Part shown: piece by piece, positions 18,110-25,329 of the stretch
Position numbering within the stretch: the first letter of the stretch is position 1
How the letters are laid out: each line of letters opens with the position of its first letter
DNA from: Spirochaetaceae bacterium
GTDB lineage: Bacteria; Spirochaetota; Spirochaetia; UBA9216
NCBI GenBank assembly: GCA_028527945.1
Contig: JAQQAK010000197.1
Span: 1-42,137 of the forward strand
Direction of reading: 5' to 3'
Length of the DNA stretch: 42,137 nt
Program-made: the position numbers and the translations under genes
The notes under the pieces: generated by a model
The model's database searches: none
Told to the model about the DNA's origin: nothing
The model's input: only the letters and a program-made list of their open reading frames with translations

Positions 18110-19161
18110 GAATTATTCCTTCCTTTATAATCACCTCTTGAGATTTTTATGTCATACCCGATAGACGACATCCGTTTGCGCAAATCTATCATGCATCTTG
18201 ATGTTTCAACGTCAGAGTTTTGTTTGTTGTTGTAAAGCATGTATTTGCCCCTGACCCGACTGGGGGATAGATTTGGCATAATAACGTTTGCTCCTGCAAG
18301 AATACCTTTTTCCCGTCCTTCAGGATCGATAGTTCCAAGGGCTGTTGTTGCCGGCAGTAGAACATCCGGCAGCATAATTCTGCAAAGGCTAAGAAAGAAT
18401 AAACTTGTCTCAAGGCTTCCGGTTTTTTCAGCAGCAAATGGGGTGTCCTTATGGGGGATAAAAGGGCCTATACCTATCATTTCAGGATTAAAGTTTGATA
18501 GAAACTCCATATCCTTAACCATACAGTCTATATTCTGGTAGGGAGCTCCTACTATAAAACCACAACCTGTTTGATAGCCTGTATCTTTCAAGTCCTGTAG
18601 ACAGCGCATACGGTTTTTCCATGACTGCTTAGCGGGGTGCAGTGCTTTGTAGTGTTTTTCATCTGCTGTTTCATGTCTAAGCAGGTAGCGGTCTGTTCCA
18701 GCTTTAAACAGGTTTGTGTAATCTTCCGGTTTCAGCTCTCCCACTGAAAGAGTTACTGCTGAATCCGGATATTTATTTTTAATTTCAGAAACAATATCTG
18801 CCAGTTTATCAGTTGTAAAATATGGATCTTCGCCGCTTTGAAGAACAAAGGTTCTAAATCCCTGGGAATGGCCCTTTTGGCAGCAGTTAAGGATATCTTC
18901 TTTCGATAGTCTGTATCTGCCTATTTTAGAATTGGAATGCCGTATTCCACAATAATAACAGTCATTTTTGCAAAAGTTTGAAAATTCTATTACGCCGCGT
19001 ATATATATACTTTTTCCAAATTTTTGTAATACGACAGTTCTGGCAATAAAAGCTGCATATGTTCTATCCTCTTCTATCCAGCTGGATAAAAGCTTTTTCC
19101 ATTCTGAAGAAGATAGCCTTTTTTCTTTATTAAGACGATCAATTAATTCCATATTATTCAC
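18106..19161 (-). CDS. hydE: HydE, radical SAM [FeFe] hydrogenase maturase
   Basis: About 351 residues, with the radical SAM motif C-K-N-D-C-Y-Y-C (Cys64, Cys68, Cys71 counted from the GTG at 19161) in the HydE context 'RGVIEFSNFCKNDC'. HydE-specific segments follow: 'GFRTFVLQSGED', 'TLSVGE', 'DRYLLRHET' and 'IGIGPFIPHKDTPF'. HydE converts the HydG product toward the diiron unit of the H-cluster. The C-terminal auxiliary cluster Cys of many HydE proteins are mostly missing here: 'LYNNKQNSDVETSRCMID' has one Cys. The start is either GTG 19161 or ATG 19152; neither has a strong ribosome site, but both overlap or adjoin the lyase stop. Confidence 0.93.
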   Translation of the reverse strand: MNNMELIDRLNKEKRLSSSEWKKLLSSWIEEDRTYAAFIARTVVLQKFGKSIYIRGVIEFSNFCKNDCYYCGIRHSNSKIGRYRLSKEDILNCCQKGHSQGFRTFVLQSGEDPYFTTDKLADIVSEIKNKYPDSAVTLSVGELKPEDYTNLFKAGTDRYLLRHETADEKHYKALHPAKQSWKNRMRCLQDLKDTGYQTGCGFIVGAPYQNIDCMVKDMEFLSNFNPEMIGIGPFIPHKDTPFAAEKTGSLETSLFFLSLCRIMLPDVLLPATTALGTIDPEGREKGILAGANVIMPNLSPSRVRGKYMLYNNKQNSDVETSRCMIDLRKRMSSIGYDIKISRGDYKGRNNS

Positions 19162-20434
19162 AGGCTGAATCTCTATTATTGTTTTTCAGAAGTATTTTTA
19201 GTTTTTCTTCCGCCTCAGAAGGTGTTTTGCTTGCTTTTACGATCTCTGCCACGGTGTCGTATCCCAGGACGGTGCTGTAGGAGGTGGCATAAGCAAATGA
19301 ACGTTTTAGAAGTTTTTCACAATTTATTTTGTTTGGAATCAAAACCGATATACATTTTTCATCAAAAATACATACCGCACGTTCCAAAAGATTCAGGCTT
19401 TCAAGCATAGAGTCGGCTATTAATGGAAAAAAGGCATTCAACTCAAATTCTCCATGAGCCGCTGCCATTGTTATCGCATTATCATTAGCAATAACTCGCA
19501 TCGCGCACTGCATAACCATTTCCGGAATTACTGGATTAACCTTCCCGGGCATTATGCTACTTCCTTTCTGCATTTCGGGAAGGGTTAACTCTCCAATTCC
19601 TCCCCTTGGCCCAGAGGCCATAAGGCGGATATCGTTTGCTATCTTCATCAGATTTACGGCAAGAGCCTTTAGCAGACCGGAAGTTTCCACAAAAACATCA
19701 TTATTCTGGGTGACATCCATTGGATATTCTGCCGAGGCAAGTCCTATGCCTGTGAGTTCCCGTAGAATCTCTATTATTCTGAAACGATACTTCCGCTCTG
19801 CGTTATCGTATCGACCTACTGCTGTTCCTCCAATGTTAACTTGCCTCAGACGTTCTTCAACCTTGTACAAGCGCCATCGGTCCCGGGCAATAGCTTGGGC
19901 ATAGGCTCCAAACTCACTTCCAAGAGTTATTGGAACAGCGTCCATCAGTTCTGTTCTTCCAAGTTTTTTTATCTCATCAAATTCCTTTTCTCTCGTCTGT
20001 AAGCTTTCCTGAAGTTTGGCACATGCATCGCTTAAATTTCGCAATAGTCTGACTGCTGCTATTCGAAGAGCTGTAGGGTAGACATCGTTTGTTGATTGTC
20101 CACGGTTTACATCGTTTAGTGGATGAACCAGTCTTCCTGTTTTTTCTGAAGCAGCCGTGGCAATGACTTCATTAAGATTCATATTTGTTGATGTTCCAGC
20201 TCCTCCCTGAAGGGCTTCTATGATAAAACTGTCATCAAATTCACCGTTGATAATTCTGTCGCATATTTCGGCTATACAATTGTACATTTCTGGTTTTATG
20301 TTAAGTTCTTCATATGTTAGAGCGGCCGCTTTCTTTACTACGGCAATAGCGTAAATCAAATTTATATTTGTTTTTTTATGATTCAAACTGAAATTATTCA
20401 TGGCTGATTCTGTTTCTTTTCCGTAATATGTCAT
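19154..20434 (-). CDS. Aspartase/fumarase-superfamily lyase linked to hydrogenase maturation
   Basis: A 426-residue lyase with 'GGAGTSTNMN' (residues 77-86), 'DVNRGQSTNDVYPTA' (108-122) and the superfamily signature G-S-S-I-M-P-G-K-V-N-P (291-301) with the catalytic Ser. At residue 162 it has Glu in 'GRTELMDAVP', where fumarase has His and E. coli aspartase has Gln, so the precise substrate is uncertain. An aspartate ammonia-lyase gene is a common companion of hydE, hydG and hydF in anaerobes, where it may provide ammonium for the bridging amine (inference). The ATG overlaps the hydF stop as ATGA. Confidence 0.85.
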   Translation of the reverse strand: MTYYGKETESAMNNFSLNHKKTNINLIYAIAVVKKAAALTYEELNIKPEMYNCIAEICDRIINGEFDDSFIIEALQGGAGTSTNMNLNEVIATAASEKTGRLVHPLNDVNRGQSTNDVYPTALRIAAVRLLRNLSDACAKLQESLQTREKEFDEIKKLGRTELMDAVPITLGSEFGAYAQAIARDRWRLYKVEERLRQVNIGGTAVGRYDNAERKYRFRIIEILRELTGIGLASAEYPMDVTQNNDVFVETSGLLKALAVNLMKIANDIRLMASGPRGGIGELTLPEMQKGSSIMPGKVNPVIPEMVMQCAMRVIANDNAITMAAAHGEFELNAFFPLIADSMLESLNLLERAVCIFDEKCISVLIPNKINCEKLLKRSFAYATSYSTVLGYDTVAEIVKASKTPSEAEEKLKILLKNNNRDSACE

Positions 20435-21645
20435 TTGTCAGCTGGCTCCAGAACAGAGGCTAATCCGGGGAAAATAGCGATACTTCGTTTAAGTATTCCC
20501 TGCATATAAGCAATTGTTATTCCGTAATTTGTGAATGGAATCTTCTGATCCATCGAACATTTCATGCGGTAAACCATTTCTCTCCCTGTAAGCATGCAGC
20601 CGCCGCAATGTATGATTAAAGAATATTGTTCAAGCTCATCGGGAAATTCTGTTCCAGAAACTGTTTCAATAGAGATAGATTTTCCTGTGTAGTTTCTAAG
20701 CCACCGCGGGATTTTTACGCTTCCTATGTCATCGCATTGCCTATGATGGGAGCACCCCTCCGCTATAAGTACCCGGTCTCCGTCTTTCAGAAATTCTACT
20801 GCCGCAACGCCTTTGACTGCAGTGTTTAAAAAGCCTTTGTATCTGGCCATAAGTATGGAAAAGGAGGTTAGGGGAATATCTGGAGGAGTGTCGGCCGAAA
20901 CCTTCGCGAAGACCTGACTGTCTGTAATTACCATCGCAGGTTTTTCTCCAAGTTTTTCAAGGGTTCCCCTCAGTTCGAACTCTTTTACTACAATGGCCGC
21001 TGCGTCAGCCTCAAGGATATCTCTTATCGTCTGCTGCTGCGGGAGAATCAGACGCCCTTTTGGCGCAGCCTTATCAACCGGGACTACAAGTATTACGAAA
21101 TCGTCAGGATTAATAAGATCGCCAACAATCTGCAGCTTCGAATCTCTTACATCAATAGATTTGGAAATTTTTTCTTTTAGCTCATTTATTCCTGTTTTCT
21201 GAATAGCGCTTGTACATATTTCATGTGAATTATTTGTTGGTAGATTATCTTCAAGATCGCATTTATTTAGCACAACGATATAAGGAATATTTTTTTGTTT
21301 AAATATTTCAATCAGCTCTTTTTCACAACCATCTTGAGCTTCTGTAATATCTGTTACAAGAACTGCGACATCTGTTTTATTCAGAACCTGTTTTGTTTTT
21401 TTTACGCGCATTTCTCCAAGTTTTCCTGAATCGTCAAAACCTGGGGTGTCAATAATCATTACCGGGCCCATTGGCAGTAATTCCATTGCCTTGTACACCG
21501 GATCTGTTGTTGTTCCTTTTTGGTCTGAAACAAGAGCAATATCCTGATCTGTTACCGCGTTTACAATACTGGACTTTCCAGCGTTTCTTCGTCCGAAGAA
21601 TCCTATGTGTATACGATTTGCCGATGGTGTATCATTCATTCCCAT
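20431..21645 (-). CDS. hydF: HydF, GTPase scaffold for H-cluster assembly
   Basis: A 404-residue protein with GTPase motifs 'GRRNAGKSS' (18-26), 'DTPGFDD' (66-72) and 'NKCD' (127-130), and the C-terminal cluster-binding motif C-S-H (298-300) with 'RQCDDIG', then H-C-G-G-C (346-350). This is the complete HydF pattern. HydF receives the diiron precursor and hands it to apo-HydA. A GGGAGG site lies 5 bases before the ATG. It is the first gene after a terminator-containing leader and is followed by the lyase and hydE, with hydG missing from this cluster. Confidence 0.95.
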   Translation of the reverse strand: MGMNDTPSANRIHIGFFGRRNAGKSSIVNAVTDQDIALVSDQKGTTTDPVYKAMELLPMGPVMIIDTPGFDDSGKLGEMRVKKTKQVLNKTDVAVLVTDITEAQDGCEKELIEIFKQKNIPYIVVLNKCDLEDNLPTNNSHEICTSAIQKTGINELKEKISKSIDVRDSKLQIVGDLINPDDFVILVVPVDKAAPKGRLILPQQQTIRDILEADAAAIVVKEFELRGTLEKLGEKPAMVITDSQVFAKVSADTPPDIPLTSFSILMARYKGFLNTAVKGVAAVEFLKDGDRVLIAEGCSHHRQCDDIGSVKIPRWLRNYTGKSISIETVSGTEFPDELEQYSLIIHCGGCMLTGREMVYRMKCSMDQKIPFTNYGITIAYMQGILKRSIAIFPGLASVLEPADK

Positions 21646-21669
21646 GTTTACCTCCCCGTTTATAACCGC

Positions 21670-21710
21670 AAAAAAAAAGATAGCCGTACCCTGACGGATA
21701 CGGCTATCTT
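21670..21710 (-). terminator. Strong intrinsic terminator in the hydF leader
   Basis: A perfect 12-bp inverted repeat (arms 21677-21688 and 21699-21710, AAGATAGCCGTA on the minus strand) encloses a 10-base loop and, on the minus strand, is followed by nine Ts (21678-21670). It lies about 25 bases before the hydF ATG and downstream of the regulator gene, so transcripts entering the operon must pass it. The opposite side has no T-run, so it works in the minus direction only. Confidence 0.85.
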
Positions 21711-21846
21711 GCGCTTTCGTGATTAATAGCTATATCGAACTTTCGTCTCAATAAAAATTTTGACGTCAGGTGATACTTTGCTTCAGGAACTTTTGTTCCC
21801 AATATATGTAACCGGGGTTTTTATGTCCCGATATTGTCTAATATTT
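21711..21846 (-). promoter_or_regulatory. Structured leader RNA upstream of hydF, candidate attenuator or riboswitch
   Basis: A 136-base untranslated stretch between the TM1266-type gene and the terminator. On the minus strand it contains a GGAAC-AAAA-GTTCC hairpin, a CGAA-AG-TTCG hairpin and an ATAGCTAT palindrome (21733-21726), part of which could pair with ATAGC in the terminator's first arm. CCTGACG at 21770-21764 is exactly complementary to CGTCAGG in the terminator loop (21696-21690). This suggests a pseudoknot or switching fold. I could not match it to a known riboswitch class. An additional promoter inside it cannot be excluded. Confidence 0.55.
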
Positions 21847-22110
21847 TTAAGTGTCTGCCTTATTTATAATATTTGAATAGACTGTTTTGGCTGAAACACC
21901 ATTAAGTCTGCCAATCTTTCCTGCAAGATTGTTAATGATGTCCTGCGGGGCATCAATAGCGACGCTTATAATATTAACACCCTTTTCTTTGTATGGAAGC
22001 CCCATTCGCCCAATAATGTAAGAACCTGTTTCATGCAATAAGGCGTTAATCTGAGTTGCAGAATCTCTGCTCTCCGCTATTATTGAAATAACGGCTACTC
22101 TTGTTTCCAT
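21847..22110 (-). CDS. TM1266-family putative iron-only hydrogenase system regulator
   Basis: An 87-residue protein starting at the ATG at 22110, where GGAGG lies 5 bases upstream. It has the ACT/NikR-C-like ferredoxin-fold pattern of the TM1266 family: 'VAVISIIAESRDSATQINALLHE', 'IIGRMGLPYKEKGVNIISV', 'LAGKIGRLNGVSAKTVYS'. Genes of this family sit beside hydE/hydF/hydG in many anaerobes and are assumed to sense or regulate the hydrogenase system. No DNA-binding domain is seen. It is the first gene of the operon, in front of the leader. Confidence 0.88.
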   Translation of the reverse strand: METRVAVISIIAESRDSATQINALLHETGSYIIGRMGLPYKEKGVNIISVAIDAPQDIINNLAGKIGRLNGVSAKTVYSNIINKADT

Positions 22111-22128
22111 GTTTCCTCCATTTAAACA

Positions 22129-22156
22129 ATTATTCACACACATGGTTAAATGTCAA
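22129..22156 (-). promoter_or_regulatory. Predicted promoter of the hyd-nif-like-hyp operon
   Basis: A perfect -35 TTGACA (22156-22151) and an AATAAT -10 (22134-22129) with a 16-bp spacer precede the TM1266-type gene by about 18 bases. This is the best sigma-70 match upstream of the 14-gene operon. Confidence 0.6.
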
Positions 22157-22179
22157 GGAATTAACTTGTAAAAAAGTTA

Positions 22180-22979
22180 TCACTTCTCAAAAAGCACTAT
22201 GCACTCGGTAATATAATTTTCCGGCCTGCTTATTAGTATTGATCCAGGGCCTTTTACAAAATGCTCAATGATTGGAAGCTTTGGTGTATATCCCTTTTTA
22301 TGGCAGTAGTTGAAAAGCCTCAGGTATGTGCTTCCCTGTCCGCCGTAGTTGCCCCTGTAAATGGTCTTGACTGCGTGAAGGTTTTCAATGCTTTTATAAT
22401 TTAGCCCTTTTATCTGAATCTCTTTATGGCTTTCCATGCCAGCTTCCATTTTTGCTCCATCTTCCTTATATTCAAGGTTATAATAAAATCAGTAGGGTTT
22501 TCCTTTTCCATAGCGGCCGGCCTTCTTGTATAACTCTTTGAAGGCTGTTCCAATTTCATCATACCTTCCGGTTAAGGGGATGAAGAGAAAGTGGGGGATA
22601 CTGACAAGGCATTCCTGAATTTCGTGGAGGCTGAAATCTCTTCGGTTTTTATTTGCTCTTCAAGGGATAAAAGTCTGTTCTCCATCTTTTTCAATTCTGA
22701 AGCCTTTAAGCGGATCTCGCTTATTTTTTCCTGTATGAAAGATTTTAGATCTTCCTCGGCCTCACACTTTTCAAGAATTGTTTTTATCTCCTTAAGAGAG
22801 AAGCCAAGCTGCTTGAGACTGATAATTGAGTTTGCCCTGTTGAAGGAATCGTTATCGTAATAGCGGTAACCGGTCATCTCATCTATCTTCACCGGAACAA
22901 GAATGCCCAGCTCGTGGTAATACCTGAGAGTCTTTACAGTCAGTCTTGTAACCTGAGAAAATTCTCCTATTGAAAGCAT
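22180..22979 (-). pseudogene. Broken MerR-family regulator with GyrI-like effector domain
   Basis: The first part (ATG 22979, GGAGG site) encodes a normal MerR DNA-binding domain ('LSIGEFSQVTRLTVKTLRYYHELGIL', 'TGYRYY') and a coiled coil. The frame then runs into an unrelated tail and stops at about 22572. In another frame the expected GyrI-like domain continues: 'FSLHEIQECLVSIPHF', 'IPLTGRYDEIGTAFKELY', then a TGA (22491-22489) between 'GKGKPY' and 'FYYNLEYKEDG', and on to 'FVKGPGSILISRPENY' and the natural stop. One frameshift (around 22630-22650, next to an A5 run) and one nonsense codon therefore split a single gene. A sequencing error could explain the frameshift. Confidence 0.8.
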
Positions 22980-23054
22980 TGCTCCCTCCATCAATTATTT
23001 AGAATGTGACGAAGGGAATGAAAAGGCCTTTTTTGTTTTAATAAGGCTCTGAAC

Positions 23055-23678
23055 CTATGCCTTTTTAACCGGCTGACGGATTATTGTTTTAAGCTTGTCC
23101 AGAGATGATACCCGCTTTGGACTGTTGAAGTATATTTCGCGGTGACGGCCTGTCAGGCAGTATCCCCATTGCTCAATCTGTTTGTGCATTTCAGCTATAT
23201 GGGGAGCTTCATCGGCATAGGGGCCAAAGTACAGAAACTGCGCGGAAAGGCCATCTGTCAGGGTTTCAAGTTTTGCTCTCTCGAGCCCCGCGGGGTTCTT
23301 TTTTTCTTTAAGCTTTGCTCTTGCAGCCTCAAAGGTATCAGTTTCAACAAAGTCGGGCACGGCTATCATTGCGTTCCAGTTCCAGTCATCCTTTGCCAAG
23401 GCCGCAAAGTCTTTTGGAACATCAGACCACCACTGACCTTCAAGAGGCATTACTACAAAATCGTTTCCCCTTTTCTTGCAGTCGAATTTGATTGTGTAAG
23501 CCATACCGAAAAGAACTCCCATGGCATCCTGGTATTCCTGTGAGGTATTCGGATTACCCCTTCCCTGAAAGCTTATGTACTTGACAGGCGGAACGTCAAT
23601 AAGCTGAACCTTTCTCTTTGCTGTATAGAAGGTTTTGAGGGTCTTTTTCATGTCGAGCTTTTCGTTTTTCTTTTCCAT
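23055..23678 (-). CDS. GyrI-like small-molecule-binding domain protein
   Basis: A 207-residue stand-alone GyrI-like (AraC effector-binding type) protein: 'VQLIDVPPVKYISFQGRGNPN', 'MPLEGQWWSD', 'DDWNWNAMIAVPDFV' and a C-terminal 'HREIYFNSPKR' are the usual conserved blocks. Members bind hydrophobic cations or drugs, and some hydrolyse toxic esters; the role here is unknown. The ribosome site GGAGGAAGG lies inside the end of the upstream lipoprotein gene, so the two are coupled. The broken neighbour regulator carries a related effector domain. Confidence 0.85.
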   Translation of the reverse strand: MEKKNEKLDMKKTLKTFYTAKRKVQLIDVPPVKYISFQGRGNPNTSQEYQDAMGVLFGMAYTIKFDCKKRGNDFVVMPLEGQWWSDVPKDFAALAKDDWNWNAMIAVPDFVETDTFEAARAKLKEKKNPAGLERAKLETLTDGLSAQFLYFGPYADEAPHIAEMHKQIEQWGYCLTGRHREIYFNSPKRVSSLDKLKTIIRQPVKKA

Positions 23679-23681
23679 GTT

Positions 23682-24062
23682 TTACCTTCCTCCCAAGGCT
23701 ATATAGTCATAAAATTCTTTTTCTGTTTTATATATATCTTCTGCTGTATGTGAAAGCTTTGCAAGTTTTGTTTTTAGTTCCTGCGAGTTTTTAAGAGCCC
23801 TTTTATCTTCTGACAGGTTTTTCATCCCGAAAGCGAGTTTCGTCCATTTGTCCACTGCCGGTTCAAGCCCTTTTGCAGCGCCAATAATAAAGGTATTACC
23901 GCTTTCGTTCCCTGTTTTTTCAAGAAAGTTATAGTACATCTTTCTGAATGCGGCCTCTCCCGTGCCGTTTGTTTCTATGCAGCCGTAGTGGCAAGCCTTC
24001 CATCCAGAGCCCGCACAGCCAAAGAGGCTGCTTACACCCAAAAGAATTATTATCTCTCTCAT
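23682..24062 (-). CDS. Small lipoprotein of unknown function
   Basis: A 126-residue protein if started at the ATG at 24062 (GAGAA site 6 bases upstream). The N-terminus 'MREIIILLGVSSLFGCAG' is a lipoprotein signal with lipobox L-F-G-C. The mature part is mainly helical, with two early Cys ('WKACHYGC') and many Lys/Glu near the C-terminus. I recognise no family. It ends 3 bp before the GyrI-like gene, whose ribosome site it contains. Confidence 0.6.
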   Translation of the reverse strand: MREIIILLGVSSLFGCAGSGWKACHYGCIETNGTGEAAFRKMYYNFLEKTGNESGNTFIIGAAKGLEPAVDKWTKLAFGMKNLSEDKRALKNSQELKTKLAKLSHTAEDIYKTEKEFYDYIALGGR

Positions 24063-24241
24063 AGTATTCTCATTGAAATAATTGTTGAGCAGAATATAAA
24101 CCCTACAGTAAGGGGGAGAGGCAAGATAAAAATTGAAAGAGGCTCTACTACAACAACGAAAGCTGTTTATCAACGGGTTTTTCTTTGGGTGAAAACTCCG
24201 GCTGCTGCTTTCTATGTTTGAGTATATATAATATTGATATT

Positions 24242-25189
24242 CTACAGCTTTCGGTAATCCTTCGGCAGGAGCCCTGTATAGCGTTTAAAAAGTTCTGTAA
24301 ATCGGCTGGCATTATTGTAGCCAACGGCACGTGCAATCTGACCTACTGTCAAATCTGTGTATTGAAGCAGATGTTGCGCTTGACTAATTCTACATTTTTG
24401 AATGTATTCCGTTATTGTACAGCCGTTAATCTCTTTAAACATATCCTTTAACTTTGTAGCACTAATTCCGGCTATACGAGTCAAAGTTCTCTGGTTCAGA
24501 TTATCAGCATAGTGATCATGAATATACATAGAAACAATTTTAATGCTTTCCTGAGCAGTTGCTGATATTTTCTCCTTTTTTCTATGGCTAAGCTCTCGCT
24601 GATATTTAACAAGCAAAGAAACAGCCTCTACAACCTTTGCCTCATAATAGAGCCTGGCCGAAGAGCCATCTCCTTTATAGTTCTTTATTTGGTTTAAAAG
24701 AGAAACCATCTCTGGAAAATTTGATGTCGCAATAAAAGAGCGAAAAATATTTTCAAGATTGCTAAACTCTCCGGGGTAGTTTGTTTCAAGATAGTTATTG
24801 TAGTATTCTGGTCGTATCTCTATGCCGGTAGATCGTATTGGAATATTTTTATGGATAATTGCCCTAAATGCCTTTTCTCCGCCACTCCCTGTACGGATCG
24901 TGTTAGGGTAGAATGGCTTATACGGCGATAACTCTTCTCCTGATATGGATTCATAGTATGTTACAGACAAGCCCTCTGGTAGATCTGTATCAAAAACCTG
25001 ATCTTCATTGTAATAAAAATCGTGTATCTTTATATTAAATAGCTCGTTTGGTTCGTAGATCCAGTATATCCCTTTACCGAGTCCAGGCGGAAGAGTGAAA
25101 TATTTTCCAAGTTTCCCGAAGCGTTCTTCATTCTCTACAGGTACGAATTTAACTTCGTCCAGAAATGAATCGTATGTTTTTCCAGCCAT
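24242..25189 (-). CDS. AraC-family transcriptional regulator
   Basis: A 315-residue regulator with a novel-looking N-terminal sensor region and a C-terminal pair of HTH motifs: 'LNQRTLTRIAGISATKLKDMFKEING' and 'VGQIARAVGYNNASRFTELFKRYTGLLPKDYRK'. This type often controls iron or metal acquisition in spirochaetes and other bacteria (PchR-like), which would suit the divergent binding protein gene at 25330. A pair of identical 11-bp direct repeats directly before its start is the likely binding site. An AAAGGA site precedes the ATG. The ligand is unknown. Confidence 0.88.
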   Translation of the reverse strand: MAGKTYDSFLDEVKFVPVENEERFGKLGKYFTLPPGLGKGIYWIYEPNELFNIKIHDFYYNEDQVFDTDLPEGLSVTYYESISGEELSPYKPFYPNTIRTGSGGEKAFRAIIHKNIPIRSTGIEIRPEYYNNYLETNYPGEFSNLENIFRSFIATSNFPEMVSLLNQIKNYKGDGSSARLYYEAKVVEAVSLLVKYQRELSHRKKEKISATAQESIKIVSMYIHDHYADNLNQRTLTRIAGISATKLKDMFKEINGCTITEYIQKCRISQAQHLLQYTDLTVGQIARAVGYNNASRFTELFKRYTGLLPKDYRKL

Positions 25190-25204
25190 CTTTTTCCTTT
25201 ACCA

Positions 25205-25236
25205 TGATCAGCCATATTTTTAGCCTGATCAGCCAT
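25205..25236. promoter_or_regulatory. Direct-repeat operator, candidate AraC binding site
   Basis: The 11-mer TGATCAGCCAT occurs at 25205-25215 and again at 25226-25236, a 21-bp period equal to two helical turns, as expected for two AraC-family half-sites on one face of DNA. It lies between the predicted araC promoter and the araC start codon, and about 95 bp upstream of the divergent binding-protein gene, so it could repress araC and activate its neighbour. Confidence 0.65.
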
Positions 25237-25251
25237 TTTTTCATGCAATTT

Positions 25252-25281
25252 ATTGTAGCACTTAATATTTATGTTTTACAA
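25252..25281 (-). promoter_or_regulatory. Predicted promoter of the AraC gene
   Basis: TTGTAA (25281-25276) and TACAAT (25257-25252) with an 18-bp spacer on the minus strand. Transcription would start near 25245, upstream of the direct repeats, which would then lie in the 5' leader of the araC transcript. Confidence 0.5.
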
Positions 25282-25329
25282 TAAAGTTAGTTAATTGAGG
25301 TTAATAAATAGTGTAAAGGAGAAATAATA

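Noticed and set aside
21711..21846. c-di-GMP (GEMM) or T-box leader before hydF
   Set aside because: Short similarities (GAAAG, CGCAA, AGGGTACGG) are present, but the GEMM receptor and T-box antiterminator core sequences are not.
22489..22491. Readthrough or recoded TGA (selenocysteine) in the MerR/GyrI gene
   Set aside because: The same gene also needs a frameshift, no Cys is expected at this site, and no SECIS-like structure is evident. Gene decay is simpler.
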